A stretch of DNA of 64,000 bases from Bacteroidota bacterium (GTDB lineage: Bacteria; Bacteroidota; Bacteroidia; Chitinophagales; Chitinophagaceae): assembly GCA_028876495.1 (NCBI GenBank), contig JAGWRO010000064.1, positions 1 to 64,000 on the forward strand. Reading direction: 5' to 3'. The notes below the pieces were generated by a model, which saw only the letters and a program-made list of their open reading frames with translations, made no database searches and was not told the DNA's origin. A program made the translations under genes and the position numbers. Shown here piece by piece: positions 11,288 to 19,837 of the stretch. How positions within the stretch are numbered: position 1 is the stretch's first letter; each line of letters begins with the position of its first letter.

Positions 11288-13681
11288 TCACAAACTAACC
11301 TTCTGTCTTCCGCCATGCAATGCAATTTCTTTTCCATTCCATATAAACCTTCCGGTTAGTTTTCCAGGAAGAATAATTTCTCCTTCAATTCCGTTTTTAT
11401 TTTTTCGGGTAAGCGTTACTGTTATCATACCATCGGGCACAGGCATTGTTCCTTTTACTTCCGTCAACTCTCCCAGTGCAGGCTCGATGCGAACCTTTTT
11501 AAATCCTGGCGCATCAGGCATAATACCACAAATAGTAGCCAAAAAATCATATTCAGGGCTGGCTGACCATGCGTGGCAATCAGATCTTGTAGGATCAGGT
11601 TTTTCAGCAAAAGTGGTGAGGCCGATCTTTAGCATATCGCGCCACGGCGTTAATTGAGAATAATACAAATCCGCCATACCGGCTTTAACCATGGCTCTTG
11701 TTAGATAAAAGCGATAATAAAAAGTTGCCTGGCTTAAGGAAGTGTCGTACAAAATATTTTTCATCACTTTTTGTTCGTCTGCTGCAGGAATAGCATCGGC
11801 AAGTATCGCCATGATCGAGGCATGCTGACTGTAGGAATTTTTCTCAGGCGTATTGGCCATTTCCATTTTAGTTTTATCAAAACAATGCTGATAAACACTT
11901 TTTGAAAGTTCGTTCGCGAGTTGTAAATAATGAGCGCCATCTTCTTTTCTCCCAAAATAATTAAACAGTTGTGCAGCCTGCCGGAGCGTATAAGCATATT
12001 GCAAAGAAATGACTGCGGAATGCCCGTCGTTGGCGCCGGGCGGCGTTCCGCCGGGGAAGGCATCGTTCCAATCAACAAAACTCCACCAATCCATTGGGCC
12101 AAGCATTTTATTAGCTGGGTCGATATGCTGTTCGTACCATTTCAAAACCAAATTAGCAGCATCTAAATATTTATTTAAAAATGCATCGTCCTGCCTGATC
12201 ATCCAGTAATCGTGCAACATCGAAACCCAGAACAATGAAAAAGGCGGAATTACCTGTAGCCTACTGCTCGGAAAACGGCCTTGAGTAAGGCCCGTTGGTA
12301 CCCGCGAAATATAAAAATCATTAATCGCTTTTCGCATCAAACGGTCATCACCGGTGTTGTACAAAGAGATCAAAGATTGAATACGTGTATCGCCTTCGTA
12401 CTGCAATTGCTCGTAGTAAGGGCAATCGAAATAAGTTTCACCGGCACACAATCTTGCCGTGCGCCAGCCGACTTTCCATATATCTTCAAGAGAAGAATCG
12501 TTGGATGCAAAAGAAGCTTTTTGCACAAAAGGGTAACCGGTATAAATTCCGTAAAGATCATCCAAAGTAAGAGGCTCATCTCCTGTCTCAATATCCAATT
12601 GAATATAGCGCCACGTTCTTAACCACAACGGACTGAAAGATCTCTCCTTTCCTCCGTCGGGATAAAAAATATCATACAGACCTTTCATCGTTTTTCCTTC
12701 AACCACATTGCGGTTTCCTTTTTGTCCTTTTGAATCGAATAACGCTTCTGCATAGGTCAGTTTAATTTTGGAACCGTTGCCTCCGCTTACTTTCAGCACA
12801 GGATAACCAATCGTTTCAAAAGATTGGTCGATCAAAATACTTATTTTCGAGTGTGCGGCAACCGTTAGTGAATTTCCACCTTTTAGAAAATCAGAATTCT
12901 CATTATTTCCTTGTTTACTGCGCACCACCGCCATCCGCTGCATTTTTTCTTCCATTTGAGGAATACTTCCCGGGGCAAGTGTCCAGATGTTGTCAGAACC
13001 ATAACCTGCGGTAACCACCGGCGTATTTACCACTTCGGCATTTTGCCATGCACTGTCATTATATCCCGGTTCTTCCCAATTCCATGGATAAGCATTTGCA
13101 TGTACTTCGTCGCCCGGCCCAACTACCATATAAGTATGCAACTCGGCGCCCATATTTGTAGCACAAGGCGCATAAGCGGTATCGTGCAAAACCTTCCAAC
13201 TGTTATCTGAATTGGCTACTTCTTCTGCATTCTTATCGGCCTGTAATAAAAAACCTGTCTGTGCAGAAATTTGTGCAACAGGTGCATATTCTCCCATATT
13301 CCAAACCAGCGCCGCTATTACATTTCTTCCTGCTTTAAGAAAGGAGGAAATATCATACGTGCCGAAATTCCAATTGTATAAACTACTTCGCGCCGGCCCA
13401 CGTCCTACTTCTTTTCCATTTACAAATAAAACATAACGGTTATCTGCTGAAACATGAATAATAAAACGGGAAGGTTGTTCACGCAAACCAAATGTTTTTC
13501 TAAAATGATACACACCATAGGCTTTCGCAGGTACACCGGGACAAGTAATCCAATGTGCATTCCAGTCACCTTTCAGGAGCTTTGGATTAATCGGTAAATC
13601 CTGTGCATTTACCGATAATTGACCGGCCACCAACAAGAATAAAAGTGAAGTTTTTCTCTTAAAAAGAAAGTTTTTTAGCAT
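11288..13681 (-). CDS. secreted GH78 alpha-L-rhamnosidase-like enzyme
   Basis: The protein has about 797 residues from the ATG at 13681, which gives a clean signal peptide (KRKTSLLFLLVAGQLSVNAQ); ATGs at 13693 and 13702 are alternatives. After two beta-sandwich domains (SADNRYVLFVNGKEVGRGPA), the six-hairpin barrel contains DCPYYEQLQYEGDTRIQ, the version of the GH78 catalytic motif with Glu in YEGD. A C-terminal beta-sandwich follows (GELTEVKGTMPVPDG). It should release terminal L-rhamnose outside the cytoplasm. It is about 5 kb from the main rhamnose operon and may share its inducer. It belongs to a divergent GH78 branch, so another deoxy sugar is possible. Confidence 0.85.
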   Translation of the reverse strand: MLKNFLFKRKTSLLFLLVAGQLSVNAQDLPINPKLLKGDWNAHWITCPGVPAKAYGVYHFRKTFGLREQPSRFIIHVSADNRYVLFVNGKEVGRGPARSSLYNWNFGTYDISSFLKAGRNVIAALVWNMGEYAPVAQISAQTGFLLQADKNAEEVANSDNSWKVLHDTAYAPCATNMGAELHTYMVVGPGDEVHANAYPWNWEEPGYNDSAWQNAEVVNTPVVTAGYGSDNIWTLAPGSIPQMEEKMQRMAVVRSKQGNNENSDFLKGGNSLTVAAHSKISILIDQSFETIGYPVLKVSGGNGSKIKLTYAEALFDSKGQKGNRNVVEGKTMKGLYDIFYPDGGKERSFSPLWLRTWRYIQLDIETGDEPLTLDDLYGIYTGYPFVQKASFASNDSSLEDIWKVGWRTARLCAGETYFDCPYYEQLQYEGDTRIQSLISLYNTGDDRLMRKAINDFYISRVPTGLTQGRFPSSRLQVIPPFSLFWVSMLHDYWMIRQDDAFLNKYLDAANLVLKWYEQHIDPANKMLGPMDWWSFVDWNDAFPGGTPPGANDGHSAVISLQYAYTLRQAAQLFNYFGRKEDGAHYLQLANELSKSVYQHCFDKTKMEMANTPEKNSYSQHASIMAILADAIPAADEQKVMKNILYDTSLSQATFYYRFYLTRAMVKAGMADLYYSQLTPWRDMLKIGLTTFAEKPDPTRSDCHAWSASPEYDFLATICGIMPDAPGFKKVRIEPALGELTEVKGTMPVPDGMITVTLTRKNKNGIEGEIILPGKLTGRFIWNGKEIALHGGRQKVSL

Positions 13682-13766
13682 ATCAAAAGCCATACGTTGC
13701 AACAGTTTTGAATGAAAGAATTATTCAATAAAAGTACTTGATAATTACCATGCGTACCAATTAATC

Positions 13767-15467
13767 TCAATATCCCACCGCTCCGTCATCTCCCCTGTAA
13801 TCTGCAACAGCAATGATTTTTTTATCCTTAACCTCAATCACTTCTGTTCTGCCGATAGAGCCTCTCACAGAAATTTTATACCCCATTTTTTTTAATTCTT
13901 CTATTGTATTTTTATTAAAATCCTTTTCTACAAAAATTACATCAGGCAACCATTGCTGGTGAAATTTGGGAGAATCAACTGCCTGTTTGGGTGACATTTT
14001 AAAATCTACCATGTCGACAATCGTTTGGTAAACACTGGTAGGAATCGTTGTTCCTCCTGGAGTGCCAACAACAATATAGGGTTGGTTATTTTTTAAAACA
14101 ATCGTTGGCGTCATGCTGCTCAGCATTCTTTTATTTGGAGCGATTGCATTGGCTTCACCTCCGACGGCACCAAACATATTAGGAACGCCCGGTTTGGCAC
14201 TAAAGTCATCCATTTCATTATTCAATAAAAAACCGGCACCTTTTACCACAATTCCGCTTCCAAAACCACCATTCAAAGTGGTAGTAACAGAAACCGCATT
14301 GCCGTCTTTATCCACCACATCAAAGTGCGTGGTTTCTTCACCTTCGATAATATATCCTTCTTTGGTATCCTTGCTGTTTCCGGCTTTATTTGGATCGTAA
14401 TCGCTCATCCTTTTTTTAAGATAGGCATCACTCACCAAAGTCTTTACGGGCACTTTCACAAAATCAGGATCGCCCAAATATTTGGCCCTGTCTGCAAAAG
14501 CACGCCTTTCCACTTCTGACATCAATTGAACAGAAGCTAAGGTTCCATAATTCATTTTGCCGAGATTTTCCATCGCGCTCATCTTCAACATTTGTTCTAA
14601 AATAATTCCGCCGCTGCTTGGCAAAGGCATTGAAACCACGGTGTTTCCTTTGTAATCAAAAACAATGGGAGATCTTTCTTTTGCCTGGTAATTTTTCAAA
14701 TCTTCTTCGGTGATCAGGCCATTGTCTTTTTTCATTTGCGCAGCAATTAACTGTCCCGTTTCTCCTTCATAAAATCCTTTGGCGCCATAATCCCGCATTC
14801 TCTTTAAAGTATTAGCAAGGTCTTTTTGAATTAAAGTATCACCGGTTTTCCACGGCGAATCCTTTACATATACAGGAGCCACGGCATTCATTTTCAGCAA
14901 GTGCTCTTTAATATCATTGAGGCTTTCAGCTTCTCCCTGCGCAAGAACAAACCCGTTTTCTGCAAGGTCAATGGCAGGCTGGATCAGCTTTTTAAAGGGA
15001 AGTTTTGCATACTTCATACTGGCAAAAATTCCGGCTACAGAACCGGGAACACCCACTGCAAGCGGGCTGTTTTGAGACAAGTTCAATTGGGCATTACCGT
15101 TAGAATCAAGGTACATATCACGGGAAGCTCCACCCGGCGCTTTTTCCCTGAAATCAATAGCAATATTTTGACCTTTTTTTAAATGGATAATACTAAACCC
15201 GCCACCACCGATGTTTCCCGCACTCGGATGGACCACTGCTAAGGCAAGTTGGGTAGCAATGGCGGCATCAATAGCGTTTCCGCCCTGCCTTAAAATACTT
15301 ACACCTACCTGGCTGGCAATTGGGCTTGCAGAAACTACCGCTCCGCGCCTTACTTCAATTTCTTTCCTGGTTTCAAAATGGTAACCATTTATTTTTTGCT
15401 GATGGCCGCAGGAGGAAATCAAAACATACATTAAAATCAGGAACACCAAGGTTTTCAATTGGTTCAT
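13767..15467 (-). CDS. ggt: gamma-glutamyltransferase
   Basis: This 566-residue precursor has a lipoprotein signal (ISSC, Cys20). Ggt cleaves gamma-glutamyl bonds (glutathione) in the periplasm and self-processes into two subunits. The nucleophile of the small subunit is Thr379 in EETTHFDVVD, followed by GNAVSVTTTLNGGFGSG and LNNEMDDF; the substrate-site PLPSSGG lies before it (281-287) and TPGGTTIPTSV after it. Length and all catalytic motifs match the family. It stands alone between the rhamnosidase and the divergent caspase-like gene. Confidence 0.95.
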   Translation of the reverse strand: MNQLKTLVFLILMYVLISSCGHQQKINGYHFETRKEIEVRRGAVVSASPIASQVGVSILRQGGNAIDAAIATQLALAVVHPSAGNIGGGGFSIIHLKKGQNIAIDFREKAPGGASRDMYLDSNGNAQLNLSQNSPLAVGVPGSVAGIFASMKYAKLPFKKLIQPAIDLAENGFVLAQGEAESLNDIKEHLLKMNAVAPVYVKDSPWKTGDTLIQKDLANTLKRMRDYGAKGFYEGETGQLIAAQMKKDNGLITEEDLKNYQAKERSPIVFDYKGNTVVSMPLPSSGGIILEQMLKMSAMENLGKMNYGTLASVQLMSEVERRAFADRAKYLGDPDFVKVPVKTLVSDAYLKKRMSDYDPNKAGNSKDTKEGYIIEGEETTHFDVVDKDGNAVSVTTTLNGGFGSGIVVKGAGFLLNNEMDDFSAKPGVPNMFGAVGGEANAIAPNKRMLSSMTPTIVLKNNQPYIVVGTPGGTTIPTSVYQTIVDMVDFKMSPKQAVDSPKFHQQWLPDVIFVEKDFNKNTIEELKKMGYKISVRGSIGRTEVIEVKDKKIIAVADYRGDDGAVGY

Positions 15468-15567
15468 AATAACTAATAAATATTAAAAAAATATATTCTA
15501 TTGTGTTTCAGATATTGTTTGTAAAAATAGGGATTAAACCTTCATTGTTTACCCGTTTGCGGCTCAA

Positions 15568-15599
15568 AACAAAAATTGTAATTATTTATGGGTTTACTG
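15568..15599 (-). repeat. copy of the 32-bp dispersed intergenic motif
   Basis: Reads CAGTAAAC at its start (15599) with ATAAATAA next and AATTTTTGTT at its end; five differences from the copy at 43449. It lies in the divergent gap between ggt and the caspase-like gene. Confidence 0.7.
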
Positions 15600-15746
15600 T
15601 AATTTTCTTCCAATCGCCACTTATTTATTTGTTGCTTTACTAATTTAGTTGTTTTTTTACGTTTCAATTCTAAAATTGAGCCGATTAAAAACGCCTTACC
15701 AGCCCATTTAAATTTCTATCGCTAATTTCTATAATTTTAACTCATA

Positions 15747-16373
15747 ATGAGAAATAAACCTAAGGGTGTGTTTTGTTTGGAAGGATTTTGGTATGGCGAT
15801 CACAGGGATTTAATTTCTGTTACTCCGGTACTTGAATTGGTAGGCAAGCACAGTAACATGCCTTTTATCCACCACAGGTGCAATACCAAAGCCGAATTTG
15901 AATATTCGATCAACCGTTGGAAAACAAAATCTTTTTGCAATAAATATCCCATTCTTTATCTCGGTTTTCATGGCGAACCTGGTTTTATAAGAGTGGGAAA
16001 AGAAAAGATTACATTGATCGATCTAGGAAATTTAATCGGCAGTACCTGCTCACGCTCTATCATTCATTTTGGAAGCTGCTCCACTTTAAACCTCAGCAAA
16101 AAAAGAGTGCAAAATTTTATGGACCAGACAGAAGTGCTGGCAGTAATGGGCTACAAGCGTGATGTAGAGTGGCTCCCATCTGCATCGTTCGAAATTCTTT
16201 TATTGGATTTACTGCAAAACAACCCGTTTGATTCCACCGGCATAAAGGTTTTTAATAAAATAGTGCAATCCGAATGTAAGAGGCAAGTGGCTGAACTTGA
16301 TTTCAGATTACTGATCAATGAGAACAAACACTTTGTACGAAGAAGGCAAAAACCTGCTGTATATGCGAAGTAA
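15747..16373 (+). CDS. small protein with caspase/CHAT-like His-Cys pair
   Basis: I do not recognise a named family. The 208-residue protein has no signal peptide or membrane segment. Predicted strands and residues follow the order of clan CD (caspase/CHAT) peptidases: a first strand GVFCLEG, a helix, then the strand PILYLGFHGEPG ending in His75-Gly76, then the strand SIIHFGSCSTL ending in Ser110-Cys111, and later GYKRDVEWLPSASFEILLLDLL, which resembles the CHAT segment after the catalytic Cys. It could be a minimal caspase-like protease or an inactive relative. It has its own divergent promoter region (279 bp from ggt) and no partner gene that would reveal a substrate. The fold assignment is inferred from motif order only. 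Confidence 0.6.
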   Translation: MRNKPKGVFCLEGFWYGDHRDLISVTPVLELVGKHSNMPFIHHRCNTKAEFEYSINRWKTKSFCNKYPILYLGFHGEPGFIRVGKEKITLIDLGNLIGSTCSRSIIHFGSCSTLNLSKKRVQNFMDQTEVLAVMGYKRDVEWLPSASFEILLLDLLQNNPFDSTGIKVFNKIVQSECKRQVAELDFRLLINENKHFVRRRQKPAVYAK

Positions 16374-16428
16374 TAATTTTTTCAGATAATTTACCGGCCC
16401 CTTTTCTTTATTTTTTTATAACTCAAAT

Positions 16429-16462
16429 GCCCTAATAATTACTGCATAATAATTATTAGGGC
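16429..16462. terminator. perfect 13-bp stem-loop after the caspase-like gene
   Basis: GCCCTAATAATTA pairs perfectly with TAATTATTAGGGC around an 8-nt loop. It lies 55 bp after a stop codon and 76 bp before the PNP start. The T-run after it is weak (CTCTTTT), so it may be a terminator or an operator for the PNP operon. Confidence 0.5.
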
Positions 16463-16537
16463 GTTAACTCTTTTGCATCCTTAAGATCAGGCTAAAAACA
16501 AACATTTAACTTCGAAAGAAAAAAATAAACGTATAAA

Positions 16538-17347
16538 ATGGAAAAAATAATTAAAGCAAAAGAATCATTGGTTTTAAGAGGCATTGAAAAAGCCGATATT
16601 GGAATTGTATTAGGAACCGGGCTTAACAAGATCATTGATTTTGTAGAGGTAAAAGAAACAATTCCTTATTCAGAGATTCCGGGTTTTCCGGTATCTACCG
16701 TAGAATTTCATAAGGGCAACCTTGTTTACGGAATGATTGGTGAGAAAGAGGTATTGCTGATGCAGGGGCGCTTTCATGCGTATGAAGGATATTCACCCGA
16801 CCAGATTGTTTTTCCTTTGCGTGTAATGAAATTGCTCGGCGTACAAAAAATATTTTTATCCAACGCGGCCGGTGGTATTAACCTGGATTTTAAAAAAGGT
16901 GATTTGGTAATGATCGAAGATCACATCAATTTGTTGTATGGAAATCCTTTAACCGGCAAAAATTTTGACGAACTCGGCCCTCGTTTTCCCGACATGAGCG
17001 AACCTTATGATCCCGCATTGGTAAGTCTTTTGCAGAAAAAAGCCGGCGAACTAAATATTGAATTGAAGAAAGGAGTTTATGTAGCAGTACATGGGCCTAA
17101 TCTTGAAACAAAAGCTGAATACCGCTACCTGAAAATAACCGGTGCAGATATGGTGGGCATGTCAACTGTGCCGGAAGTGATTGCAGCTAATCACATGGGG
17201 ATACCTTGCATAGCAATTTCCGTAATCACCGATGAATGCGATCCCGATAATTTAAAACCGGTAAAACTTGAAGAAATTATTGCCGTCGCCAATAAATCGG
17301 ATGAAAAACTTTCTCGGCTTTTTTTAGAAACCATAAAAAGTTTATAA
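16538..17347 (+). CDS. purine nucleoside phosphorylase
   Basis: This 269-residue protein is a trimeric-type (family 2) purine nucleoside phosphorylase. It has GIVLGTGL near residue 23, QGRFHAYEGY, SNAAGGIN, VHGPNLETKAEYR and GADMVGMSTVPEV. It splits inosine or guanosine with phosphate into base and ribose-1-phosphate in the cytoplasm. Its stop shares one base with the start of the next gene (TAATG), so both are in one operon. Confidence 0.93.
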   Translation: MEKIIKAKESLVLRGIEKADIGIVLGTGLNKIIDFVEVKETIPYSEIPGFPVSTVEFHKGNLVYGMIGEKEVLLMQGRFHAYEGYSPDQIVFPLRVMKLLGVQKIFLSNAAGGINLDFKKGDLVMIEDHINLLYGNPLTGKNFDELGPRFPDMSEPYDPALVSLLQKKAGELNIELKKGVYVAVHGPNLETKAEYRYLKITGADMVGMSTVPEVIAANHMGIPCIAISVITDECDPDNLKPVKLEEIIAVANKSDEKLSRLFLETIKSL

Positions 17348-17955
17348 TGAAAGAGGTGTTGATAATTTTCGCAAAAAATCCTGAATACGGAAAAGTAAAA
17401 ACAAGGCTTGCAGCAACTATCGGTAATGAACAAGCGCTTTTTATTTACCAAAAACTTATTGAGCATACGATTGCTATTACAAAAAAAATCAGTGCTGATA
17501 AAATCGTTTTTTATTCTGATTCAATCGTTGAAAAAGATACGTGGGAAAATAATATTTATCAGAAAAAATTACAGTCAGGAAACGATCTTGAAGATAGAAT
17601 GAAAAATGCTTTTAAAAGTTCTTTTACTGCCGGTTATGATAAAGTGATCATCATTGGGACTGATTGTTTTGAATTGAATGAAGAGTTTATCAGTATTGCT
17701 TTCGAAAAAATGAACGACGATGATGTAGTTCTCGGGCCGGCAAAAGACGGAGGTTATTACCTGTTGGGAATGAAGAAATTTTACCCTTCACTTTTTGAAA
17801 ATATTGAGTGGAGTTCTGAAAAAGTTTTAAAACAAACACTTAGTACTGCCATGCGATTAAATCTTTCCGTTTTTCTTCTTCCTCCATTATCAGACATTGA
17901 CCGGGAACCGGATTTGAAAGATTATTCGGCCTTGTTTACAAAAAATAAAAAATGA
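17347..17955 (+). CDS. DUF2064/TIGR04282-type glycosyltransferase
   Basis: A 202-residue GT-A-like protein. It starts with IIFAKNPEYGKVKTRLA, the signature of the DUF2064 (TIGR04282) family, and has IIGTDCFELN and LGPAKDGGYYLLG, a nucleotide-sugar-binding core. The family is annotated as part of arsenosugar biosynthesis in some genomes, but that is unproven here. It usually sits next to a TIGR04283-type GT2 enzyme. Here that partner is present only as a short N-terminal piece in the next ORF, whose start overlaps this stop by 4 bases, so the pathway may be broken. Confidence 0.85.
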   Translation: MKEVLIIFAKNPEYGKVKTRLAATIGNEQALFIYQKLIEHTIAITKKISADKIVFYSDSIVEKDTWENNIYQKKLQSGNDLEDRMKNAFKSSFTAGYDKVIIIGTDCFELNEEFISIAFEKMNDDDVVLGPAKDGGYYLLGMKKFYPSLFENIEWSSEKVLKQTLSTAMRLNLSVFLLPPLSDIDREPDLKDYSALFTKNKK

Positions 17956-18389
17956 TCAGTGTAATTATCCCAACCTACAATGAAGAAGCAGGTATCAGAG
18001 AAACAATTCAATGGATAAGAGAATATGATGAAAGAAATTTGATAAAAGAAATTATTATTACCGACGGAGGAAGTACAGACAACACAAAAGTGGAAACACA
18101 ATTTCATCATTCAAACTGGAAACTGCCCTATAAATTTGAAAACCGATTGAACCAATTAATTGTAACACCCCGAATGCATGGAATCCATCATTCGAATGTT
18201 AAGCAAAAAACCGACAGTAATTATCCGGTGATTTTTTCTGCATGGGACAGAATTCACAACACACTTGATTTAAACAAACCGCAAAAAGGAATCGTGATGG
18301 GTGTTCCTTCTTATAGTAATCCTGCCGAATTAACCAGTGGCTTTTTACTGAAACTTCCTTTTACCCATATTCGTCCGTGGAAAGAATAA
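17952..18389 (+). CDS. chimeric ORF: GT2 N-terminus joined to sterol desaturase C-terminus
   Basis: This 145-residue ORF is made of two unrelated pieces. Residues 1-47 are the start of a GT2 (TIGR04283-like) glycosyltransferase: [18 protein letters not shown] and [13 protein letters not shown]. From about residue 49 it reads as the end of a sterol desaturase/fatty acid hydroxylase: [20 protein letters not shown], then [15 protein letters not shown]. The GT2 catalytic part and the desaturase membrane segments with their first histidine boxes are missing. The join (about 18090-18100) is in frame. It most likely arose by a deletion between two neighbouring genes and is non-functional, or it is an assembly artefact. 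The overlap with the DUF2064 gene fits the lost GT2 partner. Confidence 0.8.
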   Translation: MISVIIPTYNEEAGIRETIQWIREYDERNLIKEIIITDGGSTDNTKVETQFHHSNWKLPYKFENRLNQLIVTPRMHGIHHSNVKQKTDSNYPVIFSAWDRIHNTLDLNKPQKGIVMGVPSYSNPAELTSGFLLKLPFTHIRPWKE

Positions 18390-18451
18390 TTGTTTGTTTA
18401 GCTAATAAGAGTTCAATAATTTGCAGGGCCAACAAAAATTTCAAAATCTTT

Positions 18452-18528
18452 CGGGATGTAGCGCAGCCCGGTAGCGCGCTTCGTTCGGGACGAAGAGGCC
18501 GCTGGTTCGAATCCAGTCATCCCGACCA
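18452..18528 (+). tRNA. tRNA-Pro (anticodon CGG), CCA encoded
   Basis: The acceptor stem CGGGATG/CATCCCG, D arm GCGC-AGCCCGGTA-GCGC, anticodon arm CTTCG-TTCGGGA-CGAAG (anticodon CGG) and T arm GCTGG-TTCGAAT-CCAGT fold into a full cloverleaf, followed by A and an encoded CCA. It reads proline codon CCG. Confidence 0.95.
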
Positions 18529-18615
18529 AAAAAAAAATTCATTGTCCATTTAAAAAAATCGCATCAATTCAACTGTGGTGACCATTACCTGGTTACTCTG
18601 GAATATCAACCACTA

Positions 18616-19767
18616 TTATTTCGTAACCAGGTGATGCGGTAAATCCTCTACTCTTTCACAACAAATTTGTTGCATCACTTGTTGAAGTTGGGTTTTTAAA
18701 ATAGCGATCGTATGATTTCCACCGTCCTTGCCGAGAGCCGCAACTCCATACATAAACGATCTTCCGAGGAAAGTAAATTGAGCACCAGAGGCAAGTGCTC
18801 TTGCAATATCCGGCCCGGATCTCAAGCCGCTGTCTAACATGATCTTTATTTTATCCTGGTAATCTTTTGTAATCCTCGCCAGGGAATGAATGGAAGATTG
18901 GCCGGCATCAAGCTGCCTGCCGCCATGGTTAGAAACAATTATTCCATCAACACCCAGCTTAATGGCTTTATCAACATCGGCTTCATTTACGATACCTTTT
19001 AAAACCAACTTCCCTTTCCATAAGTCACGTATGGCAGCTATTTTTTCTTCATTCAACCTGCCATCGAAAGTTTTATTCATAAACAATCCCAGGTGATGCA
19101 TATTCATTCCTTTTGGGATATAGGGCTTTAATGTCTTGAATGAAGGTTGGCCGTGAACAAGCGTTTTGAGCGCCCAATCCGGTTTGCCCATTATTTGAAG
19201 CATATTATTAAGCGTCATCCTTGGCGGCATTGCCAAACCATTTTTTATCTCTTTGGAACGATATCCGAAAGAAGGAACATCACTGAGAATAACCAGCACG
19301 GGACATTGTGCAGCTTCGGCTCGTTTTACAAGTTGGTCACGAAGACTATCTTCTGCAGGATGATACAATTGAAACCATGCTCTTCCTTCGGTGATTTCGC
19401 TGATGCGTTCAATACTACTTGTGCTTACAGTACTTAATGTAAATGGAATATTATGTTCAAACGCTGCCTTGGCCAGTATTTCCGGCGAGTTGGGCCATAT
19501 CAGTCCCTGTAAACCAATTGGAGAAATCCCAAAGGGGGCATCATATACGTGGCCGAACAATTCTGTTTTCATATCTACGCCACCATATTTTTTTAAGTAT
19601 TCAGGCATGAGTTCAACTTCCCTCAGTTCGGCTGTATTCTTATAAAGATTAACTTCTTCATTGCAGCCGCCATCAAGATAATCAAAGGCAAACTTTGGAA
19701 TTCTTCCTTTGGCTTTTGTTCTTAAATCATCGATAGACGGATAATCAGGATTGAATTCAAATTTCAT
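18616..19767 (-). CDS. FMN-dependent L-lactate dehydrogenase / alpha-hydroxy-acid oxidase
   Basis: This 383-residue enzyme has the TIM-barrel FMN motifs of the LldD/glycolate oxidase family: FDYLDGGCNEEVN at the start, GISPIGLQGLIWP, FQLYHP, LVLKGIVNEADVDKA, VSNHGGRQLDAGQSS with the catalytic His-Gly-Gly-Arg, and LDSGLRSGPDIARALASGA. It oxidises L-lactate (or another 2-hydroxy acid) to pyruvate. It is the last gene of the minus-strand rhamnose operon, 70 bp after the kinase. The aldolase fusion upstream should yield L-lactate, so L-lactate is the likely substrate. The specificity is inferred from context. Confidence 0.88.
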   Translation of the reverse strand: MKFEFNPDYPSIDDLRTKAKGRIPKFAFDYLDGGCNEEVNLYKNTAELREVELMPEYLKKYGGVDMKTELFGHVYDAPFGISPIGLQGLIWPNSPEILAKAAFEHNIPFTLSTVSTSSIERISEITEGRAWFQLYHPAEDSLRDQLVKRAEAAQCPVLVILSDVPSFGYRSKEIKNGLAMPPRMTLNNMLQIMGKPDWALKTLVHGQPSFKTLKPYIPKGMNMHHLGLFMNKTFDGRLNEEKIAAIRDLWKGKLVLKGIVNEADVDKAIKLGVDGIIVSNHGGRQLDAGQSSIHSLARITKDYQDKIKIMLDSGLRSGPDIARALASGAQFTFLGRSFMYGVAALGKDGGNHTIAILKTQLQQVMQQICCERVEDLPHHLVTK

Positions 19768-19837
19768 GAATTTTTTTTTGCTTTTTAAAATCTCTGTTCA
19801 AAATTCTTTTAAATAACGGTTATGCACATGCGCAATA

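Noticed and set aside
12281..12622. Plus-strand frames of about 100 residues inside the GH78 gene.
   Set aside because: They are complementary-strand frames of a well-supported enzyme without recognisable domains or spacing to neighbours.
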